Origin: Streptomyces sp. SW4
GTDB lineage: Bacteria; Actinomycetota; Actinomycetes; Streptomycetales; Streptomycetaceae
Assembly (NCBI GenBank): GCA_003248315.1
Contig: QKWM01000004.1
Coordinates: 4,461,001 to 4,525,000, forward strand
Direction of reading: 5' to 3'
Length of the DNA stretch: 64,000 nucleotides
Positions 28,624 through 38,411 of this stretch are shown piece after piece (positions within the stretch are counted from its first letter, which is position 1; each line of letters starts with the position of its first letter). A model generated the notes under the pieces. It ran no database searches. It saw nothing but the letters and a program-made list of their open reading frames with translations, and was not told where the DNA came from. A program made the translations under genes and the position numbers.

Positions 28624-31232
28624 GATTCCGCTCGGCGACTGGGTCAACAGCAGCGTCGACTGGCTGCTCGACAACGTCTCCTGGCTCTTCACCTTCTGCA
28701 AGAGCGTCTTCACCGGTGCCTACGACGGCATCAACACCGTCCTCCAGGCGCCCGAGCCGCTGCTGCTCGCCGGCATCTTCGCGGTGCTGGCCTTCTGGCT
28801 GCGCGGCACCCTCGCCGGTGTCCTCTCCTTCGCGGGCTTCGCCTTCATCGACTCCCTCGGGCTGTGGGAGGACGCGATGGTGACGCTGGCGCTGCTGCTG
28901 GTCGCCACGGTCATCGCGCTGGTGATCTCGGTGCCCCTCGGCATCTGGGCGGCCCGCTCCGACCGGGTCAGCGCGTTCGTCCGGCCGGTCCTGGACTTCA
29001 TGCAGACCCTCCCGGCGATGATCTACCTCATCCCGGCGATCCTGTTCTTCGGCACCGGCTCCGCCCCCGGCATCGTCGCGACCCTGATCTTCGCGCTCGC
29101 CCCGGGCGTGCGCATGACCGAACTGGGCATCCGGCAGGTCGACAAGGAACTGGTGGAGGCCGCCGAGGCGTTCGGTACGACTCCCCGCAACACCCTGCTG
29201 CGCGTCCAGCTCCCGCTGGCCCTGCCCACGGTGATGGCCGGCGTCAACCAGGTCATCATGCTCGGCCTGTCCATGGCCGCGATCGCCGGCATGGTCGGCA
29301 CGGGCGGTCTCGGCGGCGCCGTCATGGAGTCCATCGGCCAGCTCAACGTGGGCCTCGGCTCCGAGGCCGGTGTCGCCATCGTCATCCTCGCGATCTACCT
29401 GGACCGGATGACCAGCGCCCTGGGCACCCAGGTGTCGCCGCTGGGCCGCCGCGCCGCCGCCAAGGCCCGCGCGGCCAAGGGCGGCCTGAAGATCTGGTCC
29501 TACCGCCCCCGTCCGCAGGTCGCCGTGATCGGCGTCGTGATCCTCGGCCTGGTCGCCGGCGGCATGGGCATGTTCGGCGGCGCCGGCGAGGCCGGCAAGG
29601 CCGCCGACGGCAAGAACGTCGGCCAGGGCGAGAAGATCAGCATCGGCTACATCCCGTGGGACGAGGGCGTCGCCTCCACGTTCCTGTGGAAGGAGATCCT
29701 GGAGCAGCGCGGCTACGAGGTCGAGGCCAAGCAGTTCGAGGCCGGCCCGCTCTACACCGCGCTGGCGCAGGGCAGCGTCGACTTCCAGACCGACTCCTGG
29801 CTGCCGACGACCCACTCGCAGTACTGGAAGAAGTACGGCGAGCAGCTCGACGACCTCGGTGCCTGGTACGGCCCCACCTCGCTGGAGCTGACCGTCCCGG
29901 CGTACATGAAGGACGTCGACTCCCTGGAGGACCTCAAGGGCAAGGCCGGCCTCTTCGGCGGCAAGATCACCGGCATCGAGCCCAGCGCCGGTGAGATGGC
30001 CCTGCTGAAGAGCAAGGTCCTCAAGGAGTACGGTCTCGACAAGGAGTACAAGGTCGTCGACAGCTCCACGCCGGCGATGCTGGCCGAGCTGAAGCGGGCC
30101 TACAGCAAGAAGGAGCCGATCGTCGTCACGCTCTGGTCCCCGCACTGGGCGTACAACGACTACGAGCTGAAGAAGCTGAAGGACCCCAAGGGTGCCTGGG
30201 GCGAGGGCGACGGCGTGCACACGCTCTCCCGCAAGGGCTTCGCCGGCGACAACCCGACCGTCGCCAAGTGGCTGAAGAACTTCAAGATGAGCGAGAAGCA
30301 GCTCACCAGCCTCGAGGCCGAGATCAACAAGGCGGGCAAGGGCAAGCAGCAGGACGCCGTGCGCGCCTGGCTGAAGGACAACCCGGGCCTGGTCGACCGG
30401 TGGGCCCGGTCGAGGGCGGCTCCGGCTCCGCCCCGGCGGAGGCCAAGCGTCCGCTGGACGTGGCCTGGTTCCCGTGGACGAGGACATCGCCGTCACCTAC
30501 CTGTGGAAGAACGTCCTGGAGCGGCGCGGCTACAAGCTGAACCTCAAGCAGATGGACGTCGGCCCGGTCTACACCGGCCTGGCCTCCGGTGACCTCGACC
30601 TCAACTTCGACGCCTGGCTGCCGCACGCCCAGAAGAACTACTGGGACAAGAGCAAGGACGACCTCTCCGACCTGGGCAGCTGGTACGAGCCCACCTCGCT
30701 GGAGATCGCCGTGCCCTCGTACGTCAAGGACGTCAAGTCCATGGCGGACCTCAAGGGCAAGGCCGACCTCTTCGGCGGGCGGATCATCGGCATCGAGCCG
30801 GGCACCGGCCAGATGAACCTGCTGAAGAAGAGCGTTCTGCCCGCGTACGGCCTCCAGGACGAGTACGAGGTCGTCGACGGCTCCACGCCGGCGATGCTGG
30901 CCGAGCTCAAGCGCGCCTACGCCCAGAAGAAGCCGATCGCGGTCACCCTGTGGTCGCCCCACTGGGCCTACGCCGAGTACGACCTGACCAAGCTGGCGGA
31001 CCCCGAGAAGGCCTGGGGCGAGAACAACAAGATCCACACGATCGCCAGCAAGAAGTTCCCGGAGCAGTACCCCCGGCTCACCGAGTGGATCAAGAACTTC
31101 TCGATGAGCGAGGAGGAGCTCGCCACCCTGGAGGCGGAGATCAAGAACCGCGGCCAGGGCAACGAGGAGGAGGCCGTCGCGGCCTGGCTGGAGGAGCACC
31201 CGGAGGTGGCCGAGCGGATGACCGCCTCCTAG
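28616..31232 (+). CDS. Betaine-type ABC permease fused to two substrate-binding domains
   Basis: Expected 872 residues. Residues 1 to about 290 form the permease, with several membrane helices and a EAAxxFG-type loop (VEAAEAFGTTPRNTLLRVQLPLALP). A further helix is followed by two consecutive OpuAC-like binding domains. The first (from about 340) has ISIGYIPWDEGVASTFLWKE; the second has DVAWFPWDEDIAVTYLWKNVL. Each repeats the blocks YGPTSLEL or YEPTSLEI, TPAMLAELKRAY and VTLWSPHWAY. Frame breaks at 30402-30404 and about 30477 (one G each) fall in the linker and start of the second domain. Likely substrates are glycine betaine or related quaternary amines. Confidence 0.9.
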
Positions 31233-31671
31233 GTCCCGGCCCGCGACGGGCCCGGCCGCCGTCGTCCGGTGGCCCCGGCGTCCGCAAAGGGGTGTGCCCG
31301 CGCTGCCACGCGCGGGGCACACCCCTTTCACGACCCGTCCGCCACCCCGTGGAACACGGCAAGGATCCGGACAACCACGGAGCGCCACACCTCGGCCCGA
31401 ACCTGGTTCCCAGGAGGTATGGGAGACAGCCGGGGAACCCGGTAGATTCGCAAGTCCCGGCTCACCCGGGCGGGACGGCGGGCGGCCGGGCCGGGCCGGA
31501 ACCCGTGGCGAGAAGTGTGAGGCAGGAACCGCCCGGGCGCGACACCGATGGGACGGGCGCGGGAAACGGTTTGCCGAACATGCGTAGGGTGCAGAGAACT
31601 CATCAGGAGAACGGCGCCCGGTCCCGGGCACGGTGACGGCACGACGACGGGTGAAGGAGGGAGCCGGAGCG
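31233..31671. other. Intergenic region with terminator and a structured stretch
   Basis: 439 bases without a gene. After the transporter terminator, GGTTCCC (31405-31411) and GGGAACC (31433-31439) can pair around a purine-rich loop. GGAAAC (31562-31567), N17, TAGGGT (31585-31590) is a possible promoter for the XRE gene. I tried to match the 31400-31480 stretch to cobalamin and other riboswitch cores and could not. Confidence 0.45.
31286..31328 (+). terminator. Terminator after the betaine transporter operon
   Basis: Long stem AAAGGGGTGTGCCC followed by GCG (31286-31302) pairs with CGCGGGGCACACCCCTTT (31311-31328), with one bulge and an eight-base loop. Confidence 0.85.
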
Positions 31672-32240
31672 ATGGGCGACCACAAAGAACAGCCCCTCCG
31701 TGTGGGCGCGGCCGTGCGGCGGCGCCGCCGCGCCCTGGAACTCACCCTCGCCGTCGTGGCCGAGCGCAGCGGCCTGTCGGTGCCCTTCCTCAGCCAGGTC
31801 GAGAACGACCGGGCCCGGCCCAGCCGCGGCTCCCTGGAGAAGGTGGCCGACGCCCTGCGCACCACCGCGGTGGAGCTGCTCGCCGCCGCCGACCCCGCGT
31901 GCAGTGTCGACGTGGTCCGCGCCGAGGACCCGAGCCCGCGTTCCGGCCACGGGTGCGGTCCCTGGTCCGCGGCCACCACCAGATGCACGCCTCGGAGTTC
32001 ACCGGCGACCACGACGCGGGCCGCGAGCTGCAGTACCGCAACGACCAGTTGATGTACGTCGCGGAGGGCGCGGTCGAGATCGAGGCCGAGGGCCGCGCCT
32101 ACCGGCTCGGCCGCGGCGACACGCTGTACCTCACCGGCGGTGTCCGGCACCGCTGGCGGGCCACGGTGCCCGACACCCGGATGATCGTCGTCGCCGTCGC
32201 CGAGCACATCGAGGCCGTCCGCGACCGGCCGCACGGGTGA
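31672..32240 (+). CDS. XRE-family regulator with C-terminal cupin domain
   Basis: Expected 189 residues from ATG 31672, with GGAGGGAGCCGGAG as RBS region. N-terminal helix-turn-helix: LTLAVVAERSGLSVPFLSQVENDRARPS. C-terminal cupin: YRNDQLMYVAEGAVEIEAEG, RLGRGDTLYLTGGVRHRWRA. The cupin probably senses a small molecule. One G is missing at 31929-31932 (AEDPEPAFRPRVRSLVRG expected). The stop overlaps the GTG of the next gene by 4 bases, so the two are co-translated. Confidence 0.88.
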
Positions 32241-32968
32241 CCGGCAGGGTGCGCGTCGTCTCCCTGGTGCCGTCCCTGACGGAGACCGTCGCCCGTACGC
32301 TCCCGGGCGCCCTCGCCGGTGCCACCGACTGGTGCACGCACCCGGCGGACCTCGACGTCGTCCGGATCGGCGGCACCAAGAACCCGAAGACCGGGCGCAT
32401 CGTCGGCCTCGCCCCCGACCTGGTGCTCGCCAACGAGGAGGAGAACCGCGCCGAGGACCTCCAGGTCCTGCGGGCCGCGGGCCTGGAGGTGCTGGTCACC
32501 GAGGTGCGCTCCGTCCCGCAGGCCTTCACCGAGCTGGCCCGGGTGCTCACGGCGTGCGGCGCCGGATCCCGGCCGCGCTGGCTGGACGAGGCGGAGGAGG
32601 CCTGGGCGGCGCTGCCGGTGCCGGAGCACCGCCTCAGGGCCGTCGTGCCGGTCTGGCGCCGCCCGTGGATGGTGCTGGGCCGCGACACCTTCGCCGGTGA
32701 CGTCCTGGCCCGTCTCGGCGTCGACCACGTCCACGCCGGTCACGCCGAGCGCTACCCGAGGGTGCCGGCCGAGGAGCTGCGGGCGGCCCGCCCGGACGTC
32801 GTCGTCCTCCCCGACGAGCCCTACCGCTTCACCGCCGGCGACGGCCCCGAGGCCTTTCCCGGCCTGCCCTGCGCCCTCGTCAGCGGGCGGCACCTGACCT
32901 GGTACGGGCCGTCGCTGGCCGAGGCGCCGCGGGTGCTGGGCGAGGCCCTGCGAGCAGCCCGCCGCTGA
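32237..32968 (+). CDS. Helical-backbone metal receptor-like protein (BtuF/periplasmic-binding fold)
   Basis: 243 residues, starting MTGRVRVVSLVPSLTETVARTLPG. The fold and motifs (VVSLVPSLTE, IGGTKNPKTGRIVGLAPDLVLANEEENR, EVLVTEVRSV) are those of cobalamin or siderophore binding proteins. There is no signal peptide or lipobox: the first beta strand begins at residue 5. It is probably cytosolic or acts without ABC partners; none lie nearby. It is coupled to the XRE/cupin regulator. Ligand unknown. Intact. Confidence 0.82.
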   Translation: MTGRVRVVSLVPSLTETVARTLPGALAGATDWCTHPADLDVVRIGGTKNPKTGRIVGLAPDLVLANEEENRAEDLQVLRAAGLEVLVTEVRSVPQAFTELARVLTACGAGSRPRWLDEAEEAWAALPVPEHRLRAVVPVWRRPWMVLGRDTFAGDVLARLGVDHVHAGHAERYPRVPAEELRAARPDVVVLPDEPYRFTAGDGPEAFPGLPCALVSGRHLTWYGPSLAEAPRVLGEALRAARR

Positions 32969-34076
32969 CCAGCCCGCGTCCGGTCTGCACGGCGGCCACC
33001 GCCCAGGCGGCGAGCAGCCCGGCGTAGAGCAGGACGGCGAGCCCCTCGTACACGGCGAGCCCGGTGTGCCGGGCCAGCGACTCGGCGCCGGTGACGCACG
33101 TGCCCACCGGGAAGGTGAACGACCACCAGGTCATCGAGAAGCGCATGCCGGCCCGGCGGGCCCGGACCACGTGCGCGGTGGCGAGGCCGAGCCACAGCAG
33201 GGCGAAGCCGGTCACGGGCACCCCGTACAGCACGGCCAGGACCTCGAAGCCGCGGTCGTACGGGGCCGGTACGACGCCCGGGGCGACGTCCGCGAACTGG
33301 CCGACGGCGGTGGTGGACTGCCCGAGCGGGCCCAGCACCAGGAACAGCGACGGTGTCAGGGCGAGCGGCAGCGGACCTCCCGTCACCAGCCGCGCGAAGA
33401 TCACCGGCAGCATGACCAGGGTGGCGAGCAGGCTCACCCCGAACAGGGCGACGCAGGCCAGCAGCAGGGTCTGCCGGGGCTGCCCGGGCGGGAGGTGGGG
33501 GACCAGCAGCGGGCCGACGGCGGCCGACACCATCGGCGCCACCAGCGGCAGCAGCCACACGGGACTGGCCTGCGACGGCTCCACCCGGTGGCGTACGGCC
33601 ATCAGATACGGGACGGCGACGGCGGCCGCCAGTCCGACGGCCGTGCCGGCGGTGAACAGCACGGCGTCCAGCCCCACGGCGACGGGCTCGCCGAGCCAGT
33701 CCCGGCCGACGGTGAGCGCGCCGCCGCCGACGGCCAGCAGCGCCATCGCCGGACAGCCGTAGAACGGTGCCGCCGCCGGGTCGAGCAGATGGGCGCGGGC
33801 CTGGTCGCGGTGGTGCAGCCAGTGCAGCGACCGGGCCGTGAGCAGGGCCACGAGCAGCAGGAGGGCGAACGCCCAGACGGCCGTGCAGGCCGTGCGCAGC
33901 CCGGGGACGCGCAGGGGGAGCGCGGCGCCGGCGGTGGCCACGATGGAGGTGCCCATGACGCACGCGTACCAGTTGGGCCCGAGATGGCGGACGGCCGGTG
34001 CGCGGGGCGGGCGGACTGCGGCACGGGGCAGGGGCTGGGCTGCGGTGACCATGACCCCACGGTCGCCGGGATCCAT
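32880..34076 (-). CDS. TDT/SLAC1-type transporter (TehA family)
   Basis: 398 residues with about ten transmembrane helices. Family blocks: HLGPNWYACVMGTSIVATAG near the N-terminus, SPVWLLPLVAPMVSAA, and RFSMTWWSFTFPVGTCVTG. Members move C4-dicarboxylates, sulfite or anions; I cannot assign the substrate. The start could also be ATG 34052. Its 3' end overlaps the convergent receptor gene by 89 bases, and the last 30 residues (AGPRPAPAAPRPATARTRS) look non-conserved, so the true stop may differ. It diverges from the LysR gene. Confidence 0.82.
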   Translation of the reverse strand: MDPGDRGVMVTAAQPLPRAAVRPPRAPAVRHLGPNWYACVMGTSIVATAGAALPLRVPGLRTACTAVWAFALLLLVALLTARSLHWLHHRDQARAHLLDPAAAPFYGCPAMALLAVGGGALTVGRDWLGEPVAVGLDAVLFTAGTAVGLAAAVAVPYLMAVRHRVEPSQASPVWLLPLVAPMVSAAVGPLLVPHLPPGQPRQTLLLACVALFGVSLLATLVMLPVIFARLVTGGPLPLALTPSLFLVLGPLGQSTTAVGQFADVAPGVVPAPYDRGFEVLAVLYGVPVTGFALLWLGLATAHVVRARRAGMRFSMTWWSFTFPVGTCVTGAESLARHTGLAVYEGLAVLLYAGLLAAWAVAAVQTGRGLVSGGLLAGPRPAPAAPRPATARTRSGAAR

Positions 34077-34122
34077 GCCCCGGACCAGGGATCATGACCC
34101 TATGACCACATAAACTGGGGTT

Positions 34123-35058
34123 ATGGGCAACACGGAGGAGGGCGGCGCGGCCGGCCGGACGGCCGCCGGATCGCTGGCGCACCGGGTACCGGACCTGGGC
34201 GCCCTGGAACTTCTGCTGGCGGTGGCGCGCCTGGGCAGCCTCGGCGGCGCGGCACGCGAGCTGGGCATCACCCAGCCGGCGGCCAGCAGCCGCGTCCGCT
34301 CCATGGAACGCCAGCTGGGCGTCGCGCTCGTGGACCGGTCGCCGCGGGGATCCCGGCTCACCGACGCCGGCGCCCTCGTCACGGACTGGGCGCGGCGGAT
34401 CGTCGAGGCGGCCGAGGCCTTCGACGCGGGTGCGCAGGCGCTGCGGGACCGCAGGGACTCGCGGCTGCGGGTGGCGGCGAGCATGACGATCGCCGAGTAC
34501 CTGCTGCCGGGCTGGCTGCTCGCGCTGCGGGCCCAGCGGCCGGACACGGCGGTCTCCCTGCTCGCCGGGAACTCGACGGCGGTGGCCGAGCGGCTGCTGG
34601 CCGGCGAGGCCGATCTGGGGTTCGTGGAGGGGGTGAGCGTCCCGGCCGGGCTGGACTCGGCCGTCATCGCCCACGACCGGCTGATCGTGGTGACGGCGCC
34701 GGGTCACCCCTGGGCCCGGCGGCGCCGGCCGCTGGCCGCGGCGGAGCTGGCGGCGACCCCGCTGATCCTGCGGGAGAAGGGCTCCGGCACCCGGCAGGTC
34801 CTGGACGCCGCGCTGGGCGGCCTCGCCCGGCCGCTGATCGAACTGTCCTCGACGACCGCCGTGAAGGCCGCCGCGGTGAGCGGCGCGGGCCCCGCCGTCC
34901 TGAGCGAACTGGCCGTCGGCGAGGAACTGTCGATGCGGCGTCTGGTCCGGGTGCCGGTGGCGGACGTCGCGCTCGCCCGCGACCTCCGTGCCGTCTGGCC
35001 CACGGGCCACCGTCCGACGGGCCCCGCCCGCCAGCTGCTGTCCCTGACCCGCGGCTAG
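34123..35058 (+). CDS. LysR-family transcriptional regulator
   Basis: 311 residues from ATG 34123. N-terminal HTH: LELLLAVARLGSLGGAARELGITQPAASSRVRSMERQLG. The effector domain is of the periplasmic-binding type (LRVAASMTIAEYLLPGWL, LGFVEGVSVPAGLDSAVIAHD). It diverges from the TDT transporter with a 46-base gap holding ATAA-N7-TTAT (34110-34124), a LysR-type T-N11-A motif, so it probably controls the transporter. Intact. Confidence 0.9.
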   Translation: MGNTEEGGAAGRTAAGSLAHRVPDLGALELLLAVARLGSLGGAARELGITQPAASSRVRSMERQLGVALVDRSPRGSRLTDAGALVTDWARRIVEAAEAFDAGAQALRDRRDSRLRVAASMTIAEYLLPGWLLALRAQRPDTAVSLLAGNSTAVAERLLAGEADLGFVEGVSVPAGLDSAVIAHDRLIVVTAPGHPWARRRRPLAAAELAATPLILREKGSGTRQVLDAALGGLARPLIELSSTTAVKAAAVSGAGPAVLSELAVGEELSMRRLVRVPVADVALARDLRAVWPTGHRPTGPARQLLSLTRG

Positions 35059-35169
35059 CCGCTCCGGACCGCCGGCCGGGGCCCTCGCCGCGGGCGGTCG
35101 TGCCCGCGGGCGGCCGCCCCGGGGCCGGCGGTCCGGGTGGCCGCAGCCCCGAGCGGTCGTCCCGGGGCG

Positions 35170-35861
35170 TCAGCCGCCGCCCGCCGCCCGCACCAGGGCC
35201 CGCATCACGCGCAGGTCCTCGCCCATCTCCGGATGCCACTGGACGCCCAGCACCCAGCTCTCGGCGGACGGCAGTTCCACCGCCTCCACCGTGCCGTCCG
35301 CCGCGTACGCGGACGCGACCAGGCCCGCGCCGAGCCGGTCCACCGCCTGGTGGTGGTACGTGGGGACGAACGACTCCTCCGGCACGATCCCGCGTACACC
35401 GTCCCCGGCACCGGCTTCACCGGGTGGCCGCCGAACACGCCCACGACCTCGGCGTGGCCGTCGATGTGCTGGACGAGGGTGCCGCCCAGGGCGACGTTCA
35501 GCAGCTGCATCCCCCGGCAGATGCCGAGCAGCGGCACCCGTGCCTGGAGCGCCGCCTCGATGAGCGCCAGCTCCCACGCGTCCCGCTCGCGGGCGGGCGG
35601 CCCGGTGCGCGGGCCGGGTTCCGCGCCGTAGCGGACCGGTTCCACGTCCGGGCCCCCGGAGACGACCAGCCCGTCGAGACGGGCCACGGCCGCCGCCGCG
35701 TGCTCCGGCGCGTCCGGCGGCAGCATCGCGGCCAGGCCGCCCGCGCGCTGCACCAGCCGCGGGTACCCGGCGGGCAGCAGCGCCGCCTCCAGCTCCCACA
35801 CGCCCCAGCGCGCGCCGGTCTCCAGATACGTACTGACGCCGATCAGCGGCCTGGCCACCAT
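35170..35861 (-). CDS. Class-I amidotransferase-type gamma-glutamyl hydrolase (PuuD-like)
   Basis: Expected 230 residues from ATG 35861 (MVARPLIGVSTYLETGARWG). Nucleophile elbow LLGICRGMQLLNVALGG and catalytic pair WVLGVQWHPEMGE fit the gamma-glutamyl-GABA hydrolase (PF07722) family, which frees the product amine or acid from its glutamyl carrier. One base is missing at 35403-35406 (PGDGVRGIVPEESFVPTYHH expected). It lies 21 bases downstream of the permease gene on the same strand, and belongs to the glnA4-type pathway. Confidence 0.9.
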
Positions 35862-35882
35862 GAACTCCCTGTCTCCTCGGAC

Positions 35883-37326
35883 TCAGTCCCGTGCCAACTC
35901 TGCCTCCGCGGCCGCCAGCGCCGCGAACTCCTCCTCCGGGGCCTTCGCCACCAGCCGCTTGCGGCTGTACAGCCCGAAGTAGGCCACGGCCACCGCGTAC
36001 ACCGCGAGCGCGATGAGCGCCGCCGTCACGTCGACGAGGAACGTGGCGACGAGTGCGGCGCAGGCCAGCGTCAGCGCGACCGAGGAGGTCAGCACCCCGC
36101 CCGGCGTGCGGTAGGGCCGTTCCAGGCCGGGCTCCCGGCGGCGCAGCACGATGTGGGACAGCGACATCAGCGCGTAGGAGATCGTCGCGCCGAACACCGC
36201 CACGTTCAGCATGCGCGCACCGTCCCCGTACCGGCGGCCAGCGCGAAACCGATCGCGCCCGGCACCAGCAGGCCCAGGTAGGGCGCCTTGCGGCTGCTGG
36301 TCAGCGACAGGAAACGGGCAGGTAGCCCGCGCGGGACAGCGCGAACAGCTGGCGCGAGCCCGCGTAGATCAGGGAGAAGAACGAGGCGACCAGGCCGGCC
36401 AGGCCCGCGTAGTTCACGATCCGGCTCAGCGCCGTGGCCTCCCCGTCCGGCTGGAGCGCCTCGACGAGCGGGTTGCCCGCCTCCTGGATCGCCGCCGAGC
36501 CCCGCGCGCCCGCCGCGGCGAAGAACGTCACCAGGGCCAGCAGCACCAGGATGCCCATCGACCAGCGGATCGCCCGCGGCAGCGTGCGCGCCGGGTCCCG
36601 GGTCTCCTCGGCGGCGAGCGGCACCCCCTCCACGCCGAGGAAGAACCACATCCCGAACGGGAACGCGGCCCAGATGCCCAGCAGGCCCATCGGGAGCCAG
36701 GAGCTCGCGCCGAAGGCGTCCGGGTCCACCGGGATGTCGTCCAGGCCGGAGGCGTCGAACTCCGCGAAGGCGCCGACCGCGAAGACCAGCAGCGCGGCGA
36801 CCGCGATGCCGGTGACGACGAAGCTGAAGCGCAGTGCCTCGCCGACGCCCCACAGATGGATGCCGATGAAGATCACGAAGCAGGCGAGGTAGACCGGCCA
36901 GCCGGACTCCAGGCCGAACAGGCCGAGCGACTCGACGTAGTCGCCGATGAAGATGGCGATGGCGGCGGGCGCGAGGACGTACTCGATGAGGATCGCGGTG
37001 CCGGTCAGGAAGCCGCCCCAGGGGCCGAGGGCCCGGCGCGCGAAGCCGTAGCCGCCGCCCGCGGTGGGCAGGATCGAGGAGAGCTCGGCCAGCGCGAACA
37101 CCATGCAGGTGTACATCAGGCCCATGAGCACCATGGCGACGGCGAGGCCGCCGAAGCCGCCCTCGGCGAGGCCGAAGTTCCAGCCGGAGTAGTCGCCGGA
37201 GACGACGTAGGCGACGCCGAGGCCGGTCAGCAGCAGCCAGCCGGCGCTGCCCCGGCGCAGGGCCCTGCGTTCGAGATAGTCGTCCGCCTCGCCGGCGGAG
37301 CGCTGTCGGGTGGAATCCACGGTCAT
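35883..37326 (-). CDS. APC-family amino acid/ethanolamine permease
   Basis: Expected 481 residues, twelve transmembrane helices. ATG 37326 follows GGGGAG at 8 bases. It contains LGVAYVVSGDYSGWNFGLAEGG, PTAGGGYGFARRALGPWGGF and GVEGVPLAAEETRDPARTLPRAI, typical of the ethanolamine permease group. Breaks at 36316-36318 (AGYLPRFLSLTSSRKAPYLG expected) and 36223-36226 (TGDGARMLNVAVFG expected). Substrate inferred from context: ethanolamine or related amines. Confidence 0.88.
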
Positions 37327-37568
37327 CGGCACGACTCCCCACGGGGGCGGAAGCTCAATGGAATGGCCCCATACCTTTGCGGTGCCGACGGGGGAAATCA
37401 AGACCCGTGCGTAACGTCCCCGTAAACGCGCCGCTCCCCGCCCCCGCGCGCCCGTCGAACGCGCCGCTCCCGCCCCCGCGCGTCCACCGCCCGCGCCGGC
37501 CCCCGCCCGCGCGCCCCGGTCACTGCGCCGTCCCCGCCCCCGTCGAACGCGCCGCTCCCCGCCCGCCG
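37327..37568. repeat. C-rich intergenic repeat
   Basis: 242 bases without a gene between regulator and permease. CGCGCCGCTCC plus CGCCCC recurs three times (about 37427, 37459, 37549), twice preceded by GTCGAA. Apart from this the stretch is C-rich and shows no clear promoter. Confidence 0.5.
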
Positions 37569-38326
37569 TCAGGTGAGGAAGCCGCGCAGCAGGGCCGCCG
37601 TCCCCGCGCAGTGCTCGCGCATCATCTCCCGCGCCCCGTCGGCGTCCCCGTCGAGCACGGCCTCCACCAGCGCGGTGTGCTGGCGCTGGGAGTGCTCCAG
37701 GTTGCGCACCAGCAGCGGGATGCAGTCGAGGAGGTCGTTGACCTTCGCGCGGACGGCCGCGTACTGGGCGGTGAGCGTCGGGGAACCGGACAGCTCGGCC
37801 AGCGTGAGGTGGAGCAGCGTGTCCTGGCGCCGGTACTCCGCGAGCGGCGCGTCGTGGGTCCGGGCGAGCGCCGTGCGCAGCCGGTCCGCCTGCCCGTCCG
37901 TCAGCCCGTGCCCGGCGCACAGCCCGGCCGCGCCGACCTCCAGCACCTCCCGGAAGCGCAGCGTGTCCTCCACGTCCACGTCCCGCAGCCGGCGCCGCAG
38001 CTCCTCCTCGCCGGGCGTCTCGGTGCGGGGCAGCACGAACGTGCCGCCGTACCGCCCGCGCCGGGCCTCGATCAGGCCCTGGTCCTGGAGGACCTTCAGC
38101 ACCTCGCGCAGGGTCACGCGGCTGATGCCGAGCCGCTCGGCCAGCTCCCGCTCGGACGGCAGCCGCCCGCCGCCCGGCACCAGTCCGAGCCGCACCACCT
38201 GGAGGATCTGCTCCAGGGCCTCCTCGAAGCCGTTGCCCGCCCGCACCGGCCGCAGCACCGGGGCGAGCCGGTCACCGCCCTCGCCCCCGCCGCGACCGCC
38301 GCGCGCTCCGCGTCCGCCTGCGACAT
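37569..38326 (-). CDS. GntR-family (FadR/FCD) transcriptional regulator
   Basis: Expected about 252 residues. The winged HTH is RLPSERELAERLGISRVTLREVLKVLQDQGLIEARRG and the FCD ligand domain follows (DVEDTLRFREVLEVGAAGL, EYRRQDTLLHLTLAELSG). The start is taken as ATG 38326 (MSQADAERAAVAAG), which requires one missing base at about 38286; the uncorrected frame would instead start far upstream inside glnA. It diverges from the glnA-type gene with an 85-base gap and probably controls the whole cluster. Confidence 0.87.
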
Positions 38327-38411
38327 GCAGCGGTACCCCCTTCCCAAGCAATGGTTCTCGGCAATACCTTATGGCTCCCGGCTGACCGAAGCGCCCGAAG
38401 GAGGCCTTCCC

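Noticed and set aside
28616-31232. Separate permease and substrate-binding genes
   Set aside because: Within the corrected sequence there is no stop or ribosome-binding site between the permease and the two binding domains; the apparent break at about 30402-30477 is two single-G losses.
31400-31480. Cobalamin riboswitch upstream of the XRE/receptor pair
   Set aside because: The B12-box core and the usual stem arrangement are not found; only a 7-bp stem is clear.
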